64,000 bases of DNA from CAWJMD01 sp963843835 (GTDB lineage Bacteria; Actinomycetota; Actinomycetes; Actinomycetales; CAWJMD01), in assembly GCA_963843835.1 (NCBI GenBank), contig CAWJMD010000002.1:62001-126000 (forward strand). Direction: 5' to 3'. Made by a program: the position numbers and the translations under genes. The first letter of the stretch is position 1, and the number at the start of each line of letters is the position of its first letter. Positions 1 to 10,174 of the stretch are shown one piece after another. The notes beneath the pieces are model-generated. The model searched no databases, was not told the origin of the DNA, and worked only from the letters and a program-made list of their open reading frames with translations.

Positions 1-153
1 CTCCCGACCCCGCCACTGCCGCCGACGCTGCCGCCCGACGGCGACGCTGTCGACGTGATGGTGGCCCTTCCCGGGCGCTGGGACGGCGCACCGCTTCCGG
101 CGCAGCTGCTCGCCCTCGCCCCGGGCGGCATCGATCTGCGTGAGATGCCATGA
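1..153 (+). CDS. C-terminal end of an upstream eCIS gene, probably a baseplate J-like protein (partial)
   Basis: An open frame runs from the window edge to a TGA at 151-153, giving about 50 residues ending in IDLREMP. The stop overlaps the ATG of the next gene (ATGA), so the two are translationally coupled. A baseplate J-like wedge protein normally sits directly before the tail-I gene in these clusters. That position is the only basis for the call, because too little of the protein is visible to recognise it. Confidence 0.5.
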   Translation, partial: LPTPPLPPTLPPDGDAVDVMVALPGRWDGAPLPAQLLALAPGGIDLREMP

Positions 154-2453
154 GCGCCAACGGGTCCGGCGCAGACCGGGTCCTCGACCTGCTGCCGGTC
201 CACGTCCGGGCGCGGGACGAGGAGACCGGTGGGCTGCTGCGTGCGCTGGTCGAGGCCGTCGCCGCCGAGCTGGGCGTCCTCGAGGCCGACGTCGAGCAGC
301 TGTACGCGTCGTGGTTCGTCGAGACGTGCCCGGAGTGGGCCGTCCCCTACATCGCCGACCTGCTCGGCGTGCGTGACCTGCCCCCGGACGTCGCGGCCAG
401 CGCAGGGGTGAGCCGGCGGGCGTTCGTGGCGAACACGGTGGCCTACCGCCGCCGCAAGGGCACGGCGGCCGTCATCGAGCAGGTGGCCCGGGACGCCTCG
501 GGCTGGCCCGCCCGGGTCGTGGAGTACCACCGGGTGCTGGCGGCGTCCGCGCACACGCAGCACGTGCGCCTGGACCGTCCGGCCACCGCAGACCTGCGGA
601 CACCCGCCTCGCTGGCCGGGCCGCTCGAGCTGGTGCCCCGGGCCAGCGCGCAGGGCGCGCTGGATCCCTTCGCCCACACCGTGGACGTCCGCCGGGTCGC
701 GTCCGGTCGCGGCCGGTACGGCATCGGGAACCTCGCGGTCTTCCTGTTCCCGGACCAGGTGTACGAGACCGGGTGGGCTCCGGTCAGGCCGCCCGACGGG
801 ACGGACGCGCACGCGGGGTGGTCGCTGCACCCGCTCGGGTACGAGACCCCGTTGTACGCCGTGCCGCGGGTCGAGGAGACGATCGAGAGCCTCGCGCAGG
901 AGGCCGACCTCCCGGTGCCGCTGAGGCCCCGCCGGCTCCTGGCGCTGCTGACCGAGGCACGGACGGCGGCGGCCGTGGCGGGCAACGGCCCGACGGTCGA
1001 GGCTGTCAGGGACGGCCTGCCGATCGGCGTGCGCGCCGACGGCGACGACCTCGACCCCCTGCGGCTGCGGGTCTGCGGGCTGGAGGACGTGGCCCGGGCG
1101 GTCGACGCCGACCCGGACGCCGACCCGGCGGCCCCCCTGGACGGGTGGCAGGTGATGGTCGACGCCGTCCACGGGCGGGTGCACCCGTACCTGGACGGCG
1201 CCCCGGTCGACCCGGCCGACGCCCCGCAGCTGGACGCGCGGCACTGCTACGGCGGGACGGCGGACGTCGGGGCAGGCTCCTACGACCGCGCCGCCCTGCA
1301 CGAGGACGCGATGGCCACCGACCCCTACCGGGGGGACCCGGCCCGCGGCGGACCCGGGGTCACCCACCAGGTGCGGGTGCTGTCAGCCGGACCCGCGGAC
1401 GCGACGACGACCACGACGATCGTCGACGCGCTCGCCGACGCGGCCACCGAGTGGGCCCGGACCGACGGCCCGGCCGGTGGCACGTCCGTCGTCGCCGTCG
1501 GGGACGACGCGACCTACGCCGGCGACCTCACCGTCCACGTCCCCGCGGCGACCCGGCTCGTGCTGGTGGCGGCGACCTGGTCCGAGCGGGTGCTGGGCCC
1601 CGGCGAGGTCCTGCCGCCACCGCGCGGTGCCTACGGAGCGCAGGGCCTGCGGCCGCACGTCCGCGGCACCGTGACGGTCACCGGGGACGGCGGCAGCAGC
1701 GTCGTGCTGGACGGCCTGGTGGTCGAGGGCGACGTCGTCGTCGGCGAGGGCGCGCTGGGGTCGCTGACCGTCAGCCAGTGCACGGTGGCGGGTGCAGTCC
1801 GGGTCGGCGTGGCCCCGGACGGCACCGCCGGCGCCCCGTCGAACCGTGGGCTCCGGGCTGTGCTGCTGCGCTCGCTGTGCGGACCGGTGCTGTTCGGCCC
1901 GGCGGCGGCGAGCCTCGAGGTGAGCGACAGCGCGGTCGACGCCCACGAGCTCGGGGCGGGCTCGAGCCCACCCGGTGACCCGGTGGCACTGGCCGGAGCA
2001 GGCCTGGGCGTGCAGGCGTGGGCCTCGACACTGCGCGGGGCGGTGCGGGTTCGCACCCTGGAGGCGAGCAGCGCCGTCCTCGACGGGCCTCTCGAGGTGG
2101 AGGACCGGCAGGTCGGCTGCGTGCGGTACTCGTTCGTGCGCGCCGGGTCGCGGGCACCGCAGCGCTACCGCTGCGTGCCCGACCCCGATGCGCAGGGGCG
2201 TGAGGCCCGCCGGGCCCAGCCGGTGTACGCCGCCACCGACCCGGGGTCGCCCCACTACCTCGCCCTGGGGCGCACCTGCCCTGCCGAGATCGCCACCGGC
2301 GGGGAGGGCGGTGCCGAGATGGGCGTGCACCACCACCTCTCGCGGCCCCTCCGGGTCGTGGCGACCGCACGACTGCTGGCCCCCTATCTGCCGGCGGGTC
2401 TGCAGATCGGGGTCGCCGCCCCTGTGACCACGACAACAGCCAGCAACGGGTAG
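150..2453 (+). CDS. eCIS baseplate wedge protein, phage tail protein I-like, with long beta-rich extension
   Basis: This 767-residue protein begins with a phage tail-I type domain (about residues 8-150; LLPVHVRARD, YIADLLG, then a TVAYRRRKGT segment). That domain joins the baseplate wedges to the spike and tube in contractile tails. Tail-I proteins are usually much shorter. Here residues of about 430-700 are rich in short V/G/D strands (for example VVLDGLVVEGDVVVG), which looks like a right-handed beta-helix. The start overlaps the upstream stop, and the DUF6519 gene follows 10 bp downstream. Role in the baseplate is inferred from family and position. Confidence 0.8.
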   Translation: MSANGSGADRVLDLLPVHVRARDEETGGLLRALVEAVAAELGVLEADVEQLYASWFVETCPEWAVPYIADLLGVRDLPPDVAASAGVSRRAFVANTVAYRRRKGTAAVIEQVARDASGWPARVVEYHRVLAASAHTQHVRLDRPATADLRTPASLAGPLELVPRASAQGALDPFAHTVDVRRVASGRGRYGIGNLAVFLFPDQVYETGWAPVRPPDGTDAHAGWSLHPLGYETPLYAVPRVEETIESLAQEADLPVPLRPRRLLALLTEARTAAAVAGNGPTVEAVRDGLPIGVRADGDDLDPLRLRVCGLEDVARAVDADPDADPAAPLDGWQVMVDAVHGRVHPYLDGAPVDPADAPQLDARHCYGGTADVGAGSYDRAALHEDAMATDPYRGDPARGGPGVTHQVRVLSAGPADATTTTTIVDALADAATEWARTDGPAGGTSVVAVGDDATYAGDLTVHVPAATRLVLVAATWSERVLGPGEVLPPPRGAYGAQGLRPHVRGTVTVTGDGGSSVVLDGLVVEGDVVVGEGALGSLTVSQCTVAGAVRVGVAPDGTAGAPSNRGLRAVLLRSLCGPVLFGPAAASLEVSDSAVDAHELGAGSSPPGDPVALAGAGLGVQAWASTLRGAVRVRTLEASSAVLDGPLEVEDRQVGCVRYSFVRAGSRAPQRYRCVPDPDAQGREARRAQPVYAATDPGSPHYLALGRTCPAEIATGGEGGAEMGVHHHLSRPLRVVATARLLAPYLPAGLQIGVAAPVTTTTASNG

Positions 2454-2463
2454 GAGCGACGCC

Positions 2464-5400
2464 ATGCACGCAGACCTCTCTCGCCGGACGTTCGACGCGG
2501 CCGACACCTACCGCTGCGTCGTGCTGCAGCAGGGGCGCGTGCTGCTGGACGCGGACTGGAACGAGCAGACGGAGATCACCGCGCACCACGACGAGGTTCG
2601 CACGCTCGACGTCGTGGGGCGCTGTGGTGGGCCGGCCCCGGAGCCCGGCGCGAGCGGGGTCGCGGCGCTCGGGCCCTTCGCGGTGGTCGCCGCCGACGGG
2701 ACGGTCCCGGACGACGAGACGTCCCCCGCCGCGTGGGACGACCTGCGGATCACACCGGGCAGGTACTACGTGGACGGCGTGCTGGCCGAGAGCATCGGGC
2801 CGGGCCGGACGGGCGGTGCGCCGGACGCCAGCGGATGGCCGATCACCGACCAGCCTCACCTGGCCACGATCGACTCCGGGGACGACGCATCCGCGGGCCT
2901 GCCCGAGCCGGCCGGCGCCGCGGACGGCGACCGCTACGCGCTGCTCCTCGACGTGTGGTCCCACCACGTGACCCCGGACGAGGACCCAGCGCTCCTGGAG
3001 CCGGCCCTCGGCGGCCCCGACACCGCGACGCGGGTGCAGACGGTCTGGCAGGTCCGCGCGGAGCCGCTGGCGGCCGGGGGAGGTGCCGCGCCGCAGTGCT
3101 CCGACGTGTCCGCGACGGCGGCTGCGACGCGTACGCCGAGACGGATGGTGGCCTCCCTGACGGCGGCAGGGACCTCGAGCGACCCGTGCCGGATCACCAC
3201 CTCGGGCGGCTACGAGCGCCTGGAGAACCAGCTCTACCGGGTGCAGATCCACCACGCCGCAGCCGGGTCGCCCGCCACGTTCGTGTGGTCCCGCGACAAC
3301 GGCACGGTCGTGGCGGGGCTGTCCGGCCTGGCCTTGGACACCGACGGCACGGGCACCGGCACGCTCACGCTGGACCGGCTCGGCCGCGACGAGGAGCTGT
3401 CGTTCGCGTCCGGTCAGCTGGTGGAGGTGACCAGCGCCGACCTGCAGCTGCGCGGCCTCCCGGGCTTCCTCGCCACGGCCGGCACCCCCGCCCTCGTGCT
3501 GGACGCAGGCGGCTCGTCGTCCTCCCTCGACCTACCGGTGACCTGGCTGGGCGATGCGCCGGCGAGCCGAGAGGCGTTGGGGGAGGCGCCGATCGTGCGG
3601 AGGTGGGACGGCGGCCCGACCAGGCTGGTGCCCTCGGGCGGGTCGGCGGGCGACGCGATCCGGCTCGAGAGCGGTATCGAGGTCGCCTTCCCGGGCGGCG
3701 GCGAGGCCCGGACGGGCGACTACTGGCTGGTCCCGGCGCGCACGGTGCGGATGGCGTACGGGCTGACCCAGCTGGCCGGGACGATCGAGTGGCCACCCGG
3801 CGGGCGCGGGGACGCGGCGCAGCCCCCGGTCGGGCCTCAGCACCACCGGGCGCCGCTGGCGATCGTGCGCCGCGTGGGCCCGCCCGGGACCGGCGGCTGG
3901 GTACTGGATTCGGACTGCCGACTGCTGTTCCCGCCGCTGACCGAGCAGGTCACCATCGACCTGGTCGGAGGCGACGGCCAGGAGGCGATGCCCGGAGCGC
4001 CTCTGCCGCAACCGGTCCGGGTCGCCGTCCGCAGCGGAGGCCGTGCCGTGACGGGCGCGCGCCTGTCGGTGGACGCCGGCAGCGGCACGGTGACGGGACC
4101 CCCGGCGTCCGGTGCGGACGGCGTCGCCGCGTTCACCTGGACGCTGGACCCGGCTGGCCCGACGACGCAGACCCTGACCGTCCGCCGGCTCGACGACCAC
4201 GACCGGCCGGTCGACGTCGCCGTGGTGGCGACCGGGCGGCTGAGCGTGGCACGAGAGGTCGCCTGGACCCCGCCCCGCGACTGCGAGGCGTTCGCCCTCA
4301 GCGACACCGTCCAGGACGCGCTGACCCGGCTCGTCGGCACCAGCGACCTGCGCCTGCTCGGCGGCGACGGGCAGGAGGTCTCGGCCGCTGGACGCGTGCT
4401 GCCGCAACCGGTCCGGGTCGCCGTGGACAGCCCGTGCGGGCCGGTCGCGGAGATCGAGGTGGTCGCCCTGTCGGGAGGCCTCGGCGCGGAAGCCGGGCTG
4501 GTCGCCGAGGCGGTCGAGGGTCAGCCCCGACCGGACACACTGACCGGCACCGGGGCCGACGCCAAGGCGCGGGTGAGCACCGGCCCGGACGGCGTCGCCG
4601 CCTTCTGGTGGCAGCCGGAGTTCGGGGACGACGGCTCCGCCGTGCTCGAGGTGCTGGCCGACCCCAGCACCGATCCCTCGATCCGCGTCAGCGCCCAGCT
4701 CGACCAGTCCGGAGGGCGCACGCCCGGGGTGCACGTGGCCGGGACGACCTGGCACACGGGCCGCCCGTTCCCCAACGACGCACGCATCGGCGCCGAGGAC
4801 CTCGTGTCGGGTGTCGAGGTGGTGTTCGACCGCGGGGTGCTGCCTGACTCGCTGGTGGACAAGCCGGTGGTGCGGGTACGGCTGGAGCTGCCGTGGCCGC
4901 TCGGCGAGGAGGCGGGACCCTGGAACGTGGACGGACCGGTCGGGTATCGCGACGTCCTGCTGGCGGGCTCGGTCGAGACCGATGGCAAGACGCTGGCGTG
5001 GGCGCCACGCGACCAGGTCGCCGCGTGGTTGAAGGACTCCCTCTGGGACGTGCTGGCCCAGCACGGCTGGGAGACGCCGATCGTCGGCTGGTTCGAGATC
5101 TACGGGTGGGCGGTGGTGGCGAGCGGCGAAGAGCGCGGGCATCTCAACGGCCACGCGGACGCCGTGCTCGCGGGTGGCCGCACCCGCCTGGTGATGCCCA
5201 CGGACGACGAGGTGACCGGTGGGGTTTTCCGGCAGTGGTTCCGGGTCAGCCGGGACGTGGACCGGGTGCTCCTCACCGTGCCGGACGTCTCCGGACGGAC
5301 CCTGCCCGTCGCGACCCGCACCCTCCAGGCCGCCGGCCTGGTCGTCAAAGCGGTGATCGAGGAGCCGCACCCTCTCGTCCGCGCCAAGCTCGTGATCCGC

Positions 5401-5475
5401 ACCGAGCCCGAAGCCGACGCCCAGGTCGACGACGGGACCGGCGTCGCCGTGGTGGTCTCGACCGGTCGGGTCTGA
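2464..5475 (+). CDS. eCIS DUF6519-type protein with two Ig-like repeats and a C-terminal PASTA domain
   Basis: The 1003-residue protein opens with the DUF6519 signature (LQQGRVLLDADWNEQ at about residues 21-35), a family found beside tail-I genes in contractile injection clusters. Two related repeats begin near residues 500 and 631; each has GGDGQE followed by LPQPVRVAV and resembles a Big/Ig-like fold. The last 65 residues read as a PASTA domain (VPDVSGRTLPVATRTLQAAG, then RTEPEADAQVDDG and VVVSTG). PASTA domains bind peptidoglycan stem peptides in Ser/Thr kinases and PBPs. I infer a fibre or baseplate-plug protein able to touch the cell wall. It is the last gene of the plus-strand arm. Confidence 0.75.
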   Translation: MHADLSRRTFDAADTYRCVVLQQGRVLLDADWNEQTEITAHHDEVRTLDVVGRCGGPAPEPGASGVAALGPFAVVAADGTVPDDETSPAAWDDLRITPGRYYVDGVLAESIGPGRTGGAPDASGWPITDQPHLATIDSGDDASAGLPEPAGAADGDRYALLLDVWSHHVTPDEDPALLEPALGGPDTATRVQTVWQVRAEPLAAGGGAAPQCSDVSATAAATRTPRRMVASLTAAGTSSDPCRITTSGGYERLENQLYRVQIHHAAAGSPATFVWSRDNGTVVAGLSGLALDTDGTGTGTLTLDRLGRDEELSFASGQLVEVTSADLQLRGLPGFLATAGTPALVLDAGGSSSSLDLPVTWLGDAPASREALGEAPIVRRWDGGPTRLVPSGGSAGDAIRLESGIEVAFPGGGEARTGDYWLVPARTVRMAYGLTQLAGTIEWPPGGRGDAAQPPVGPQHHRAPLAIVRRVGPPGTGGWVLDSDCRLLFPPLTEQVTIDLVGGDGQEAMPGAPLPQPVRVAVRSGGRAVTGARLSVDAGSGTVTGPPASGADGVAAFTWTLDPAGPTTQTLTVRRLDDHDRPVDVAVVATGRLSVAREVAWTPPRDCEAFALSDTVQDALTRLVGTSDLRLLGGDGQEVSAAGRVLPQPVRVAVDSPCGPVAEIEVVALSGGLGAEAGLVAEAVEGQPRPDTLTGTGADAKARVSTGPDGVAAFWWQPEFGDDGSAVLEVLADPSTDPSIRVSAQLDQSGGRTPGVHVAGTTWHTGRPFPNDARIGAEDLVSGVEVVFDRGVLPDSLVDKPVVRVRLELPWPLGEEAGPWNVDGPVGYRDVLLAGSVETDGKTLAWAPRDQVAAWLKDSLWDVLAQHGWETPIVGWFEIYGWAVVASGEERGHLNGHADAVLAGGRTRLVMPTDDEVTGGVFRQWFRVSRDVDRVLLTVPDVSGRTLPVATRTLQAAGLVVKAVIEEPHPLVRAKLVIRTEPEADAQVDDGTGVAVVVSTGRV

Positions 5476-5760
5476 CCGGAACATGAGGAACACCAAACCG
5501 TGGTCGAGGCACGTGCGCAGCGCATCGCAGTCGTCGACTGGGCGACGACCCCGCTCAGGAGACCGCCTGCCTACGGCTGGGCACCAACCCTGCAGTGGTC
5601 GGCAACCAAATCGCACCGGACCAGGTGTTCGAGCCTGCGCACATGCGGTCCCTGCCCGGCCGCGCCCATGTCGAGGATGACGCGTCCTCCACGGCGCCAC
5701 GATCGACGTCCGACTCTCGCGAGGACTTCGAGACCGCGGCTGCAGCGGGAGTCCCCTCCC
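5476..5760. other. Convergent intergenic gap between the two eCIS arms
   Basis: Both flanking eCIS arms end at this gap. I see no convincing gene, strong hairpin or repeat. Short frames on both strands lack ribosome sites and any recognisable motif. Confidence 0.5.
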
Positions 5761-8222
5761 TCAGAGCGATCCTGGCGCGATCTTGAGCACGCCGTCGCGG
5801 ATCCCCCGGCCCCACAGGACCTCCGGCTGGGCGATGCCACCCAGCGCGTCATAGGTTGCGAGCCAGATCGCCGTGCCGGCCGAGTAGCTCTTGTCTAGTC
5901 CACCGGCGGCCGCCGCAGCGCCGAACCTGACCGTGACTCCAAACTTGGTCGAGACCTCGTGAAGAGTGCCGAGCATCTTGCGAAGGCCAGCTGCGCCGTC
6001 CGGGAAACCTGCCGCCCGCAGGGCGCCGTCGGCGACCAGGTCGTGCAGGACGTGGGTGATCGCGCCGTGGGGGCCTCCGCTCAGGAGCTTCAGGGCAGCG
6101 AAGTCGAGGATCGCGTCACCGCCCTGGATGACCTCGGTCATGAACACGTCGTCCGGGATGAAACCCTCGGTGTCGGTAGCGATAAGCCTGGACTCCTGCT
6201 CAACGCCGTTCCTGATCCGGACCAGGAGCACCTTGCCCGATCCGGCGTCGTGCAGCTCCACGATGGCCCGGCCACTGCGTTCGGCCTGCTTCTTCACCGC
6301 TGCCACATAGGCCGCGACGTTCTCGTCAAGGGAGCTGGTCACGCCCAACGCGAGAAGTCGACGTGCCTCGGCCACGATCTCGCTGTCGGCCAGCCCGAGA
6401 ACTTCCTCCTGGATCTGCCTCATCGCAGCGGCGAAGGCCTCGGGCCGGGTGAACGCGTCCATCACGACATCGGTCATCCGGGTGACGACGTCCACGCCGA
6501 CGCCCCTGCGGCTCAGCTCGGCCAGAGCCTCCTGCCACTTCCCGCCGGTGAGCAGGCCGGGGCCGCTGGCCTTGAGCTTCTGTAGCACGGTCTGGGTCTG
6601 TGCAGCGACCTCGTCGGGGGTCAGCCGAGCCACGCGCGCGGCGATCTGGACGGAGGACTCGGTGACCTCATCCGCGGCGTCACCGATCTCGTCCAGGGGC
6701 TGGGTGACCTCGTCGGGGGCGCCGGCCGGCGTCGTCCAAGAGCGAGTTGCACTACCTGTCTCGTCCGCGGCGTCGTCCAGCCGCCGCGTCGTCTCGCCAG
6801 CGGCATCGGTCAGTTCGTCGCGCGAGCGGAAGAGGACCTTCTTGACCTCCTCGATCGCCTTCGGGATCCACTCGGCCGCGAGCTGCTTCATCTGTCGCAA
6901 GGTGTCCAGGAGCGATGCGAGGGCTCCACCTGCGCGCGGGGTCAGCGCTGACAGGTGTGTGATCGCGTTGTCGAGGAAATCCGCGAACCGCGCTATCACC
7001 CACGGACCCCACGTCGAGGCCTTGGCCAGGAGCTCGGCGATCGCCTCCCGGGCTCGCCCCGATCGGCTGCCAGCCCCCGACGACCAGACCCCGGAACGCC
7101 GGGCCCGCGAGCTCCAGGCCGGTCCCGACTCCGAGCCGAGGCCCTTGAGGGTGAGCTTGACCGTGCCCTTGATGACCGTGCCGAACCCGGGAAGCAGACC
7201 GATCAGCGTGAGGACGACAGCGAACCACCACCCGATGGTGAGCAGCTTCTTCGGGTCCGCGACGCCGTGGTACAGGTTGCCGAGAAGGTCCTCCACATCG
7301 GCCGCCTGGTCGACGCCGGGGATCAGGCTGAGCAGGGTGCGCAATACGATGGCCAGCGCGGTGGGGTCCTCGACGAAGTCCCCGGCCAGGGTGTCGACCA
7401 CCGTCTCGCCGAGGTACCAGAGCACCGAGGCAGCGAGATCGACGACACCGAGCTTGCGGAGCTCGTGGAAGACGTGCCCGCCGAAGGCGACCTGGCGCAT
7501 CAGGCCCGGGTATCGCGTCTGGAGATCGTCGAACAGAGCGATGACGTGCGAGCGGTCCAGCTCCTCGGTGACGACGAGATACTCGGCGACCTTGTGTGCA
7601 CCTTCCTGGTCCTGCCGCGGGTCGTCCGAGGCGAGAACGAGCTCCTCGAGCCGGCGGATGATCCGCTCGGTCTGGTCGGGAGGCAGTACCAGGGCGGGCG
7701 TCTCGGGACCGGGGGCCAGGGACGGTTCGACCGCCGCCGGGGCCTTGAACGCTCGCCGCAGCGGGACTCCGGCCCCTCTGCCCGGGCCTGCACGGTGTGG
7801 GTCAGCTCGTGGGCCAGGAGCTGCCAACCCGCGGTCGTACTCGGTGGCGGTGCCGAGGACCCGAGCACGACGCGCGGGCCCTGCGTGAACGCCACGGCCC
7901 CCAAGGATCGGGCCGCCGCATCAGCCGTGGGCCCCGAGTGGATCCGGACCGTGCCAAGGTCGTGTCGCAGGCGCGACTGCATGAGCCGGCGCGTAGCGCC
8001 GTCGAGCGGCTGTCCCGGCGATGCGAGCACGCTGTCCAGGGCGGGGACAGTCGCGAGGCGGTCACGGTGGCCGGTGGCCGATGCGATGTCCGCGGTGACG
8101 GGGCCTAGTCGGGCCGCGACCGCGTCTGCGCCCCGCTCATCCGCGCCCTCGGGCTGGCTCACCTCGCGGGTTCGCGCCGAGCCCGATGGTGGTTGCGCCG
8201 CAGGTGCCCGGCCGGTCGTCAC
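5761..8222 (-). CDS. eCIS DUF4157 zincin-like cargo/effector candidate (one frameshift)
   Basis: The start is a GTG at 8222 overlapping the ATPase stop (GTGA). The first 150 residues form a DUF4157 domain: SRLRHDLGTVRIHSGP, then LLAHELTHTVQA with a zincin-like HELTH at about residues 138-142. DUF4157 proteins are widespread putative payloads of eCIS particles. The frame is lost between about 7740 and 7790 and resumes as AFKAPAAVEP, continuing about 670 residues to 5761. That part holds a hydrophobic stretch (IGWWFAVVLTLIGLLPGFG) typical of polymorphic-toxin pre-domains, a helical middle and a C-terminal domain of about 120 residues (SGGPHGAITHVLHDLVADGA) that I do not recognise. The total length is off by one base from a multiple of three, consistent with a single indel. 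Confidence 0.7.
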
Positions 8223-10174
8223 TGTCGGCCCCGTCCAGGCAGGGAGATCTCGGCGCGCCCGGTCTTGGCCAGCTCCCACCGCGCCGCCGTCCGCACGTGC
8301 TCGTCATCCACCGATCCGGTCTCGGCGGCGAGATACGCGGCGTTCAGAGCGATGGAGGCGATCCCCCCGCCGGTCACGTCGATACCGGCCAGCCGGCGCC
8401 GGTCGAGGTCGCCGAGCGGCGTCGTCCGTCGGGAAACGCCTTGCCCCACAACGACTCCCGTAGTGACGGATCCGGATAGGGGAACGTGACGATCGAGGCC
8501 AGCCGGCGGGTGAACGCCGGGTCCAGCGAGGCCCGGGCGTTGGTCGTCAGGATGGCCAGCCCGCGGAACTCCTCCATCCGCTGCAGCAGGTAGCCGACCT
8601 CGAGGTTGGCGTACCGGTCGTGGCTGTCGCGCACCGCGGACCGCTTGCCGAACAGCGTGTCGGCCTCGTCGAAGAGCAGCACCGCACCGCCGTCCTCGGC
8701 GGCGTCGAAGACCCTGCGCAGGTGCTTCTCGGTCTCCCCGATCCACTTGCTGACCACCTGGCTGAGGTCGACGTGCACAAGGTCGAGGTCGAGGTCCCGG
8801 GCGATCACCTCCGCGGCCATCGTCTTGCCGGTGCCGCTCGGACCGGCGAACAACGCCGTTGTCCCCAACCCGCGTGACGTCCGCTCGGCGAACCCCCAGT
8901 CGTCGAGGACGGTGGACCGGTGCCGCACCGCCGCGACCAGCGCCCGCAGCTGGGCCAGCATGGGTTCGGGGAGCACGAGGTCGTCCCAGCCCGCCCGCGG
9001 GGTCCGCACGGTGGCCAGCGCGCCCAGACCGGCGCGGGCCCGACCCCGGCAGGCCTCCCACAGTCGGGCACCGGCGGCGACGTCGCGAGCGGCCACCTCG
9101 ACGTCGTCCAGGGCGAGGTCGAACACTCCCGCCGCGACGTCCGTCTCGCCCTGGGGCACCGCACAACCCGCCCGGCGCAGCGCCGATGCGAACACCTCGC
9201 GCCGTTCGGCCACACCGACCCGGCCGACCGCGACCTCCACCGCGTCGGGTGGCTGCTCGCCGTCCACCGAGGCGGTGAGCACGGCCACGGGCCCCTCGAG
9301 ACCGGCCACCAGCCGAGCCGACTCGACCACGTCCTCCGGCCGCGCGTCAGTCAGGTCGACCGCCCAGGCCACCCCGCCCAGGACGGTCTCGCGCTCCATC
9401 CGGCGCAGCATCCGCTCGCGCTCGACGACGTCACCCGCCAGGTCGCGGGCCGCGACGAGCAGCACCCGCAGCCCGACGCGGTCAGCGGCGGCGGCCACGA
9501 CCGCCTGCACGTTGCCCCGCTGCGGACCGTGCGCCACCACGGGGCGGCCCAGACGCCACGCGGAGACGACCGTCTGGGCCGCGGTACCGAGAGAGGCCGG
9601 GCAGCCACCCGGGGGGTTCGAGGAGCTCGGGTCACCGCCGCCAGCCGCTCGTCCAGGTGACCGGCGCCGGCCAGGTGGTGCAGCACCCGCTCGTCGACCA
9701 CGAGCGGGCTGCGCGTCGGGCTGAGCGGGTCGAGCAGCCGCACCAGCGACCAGCGCCGCAACGGGCCGGGCGGGGTCAGCGCGCTCCAGTGCGCGTCGGG
9801 CAGCACCGCCAGCGCCGTGCCGAACGTGAGCCGCGGGCCGCCACCGGCCGCGACCAGCTCGTCGGCCACCGCGGCCACCAGCTCGGGCCCGGCCGCCAGC
9901 AGCAGCACGGACCGCTCGAACGACGGTGAGCCCGAACCCCTCGGTCAGCTCGTCCAGGGTGCTCCGGCCCGGCGAGGCGCTCGGTCGCGGCGTCCAGGGT
10001 GGCGTTGGCCTCGACGAGTAGGGCGCCCGCCGAGCCGTCGCCCTCACCCGCGTCGGGGGACGCGTCCCGCGCGCCACCCGCCACTCGAAGCCGCGCCCTC
10101 AGCACGCCGAGCTCGGCCACGACCACGTCGCGGTTGGCCAGCTCGCGCTCGCCGGGCGTGGGCGCCGCGGTCAC
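8219..10174 (-). CDS. eCIS AAA+ ATPase (interrupted by about four frameshifts)
   Basis: The start is a GTG at 10174 overlapping the DUF4255 stop. Conserved eCIS ATPase text can be followed only by switching frame near 9958, 9921, 9625 and 8435. Its order is an N-terminal helical part, LDELTEGFGLTVF, ERSVLLLAAGPEL, then the AAA module and a C-terminal lid (GIDVTGGGIASIALNAA). Walker A is GPSGTGKT (about 8825-8850) and Walker B is LLFDEAD (about 8660-8683). The total span is a multiple of three, so the indels cancel. The family accompanies eCIS sheath and tube genes and probably aids assembly or cargo loading. Sequence error is the likelier cause of the breaks, since every segment keeps good coding character. 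Confidence 0.75.

Noticed and set aside
773..1978. Long open frames inside the tail-I gene, and similar frames across the window
   Set aside because: They have arginine/proline/glycine-rich composition, no ribosome site and overlie recognised genes; they are GC-driven shadows.
8219..10174. Programmed frameshifting in the ATPase
   Set aside because: Four sites within one gene without slippery heptamers or shared structures do not fit a programmed mechanism.
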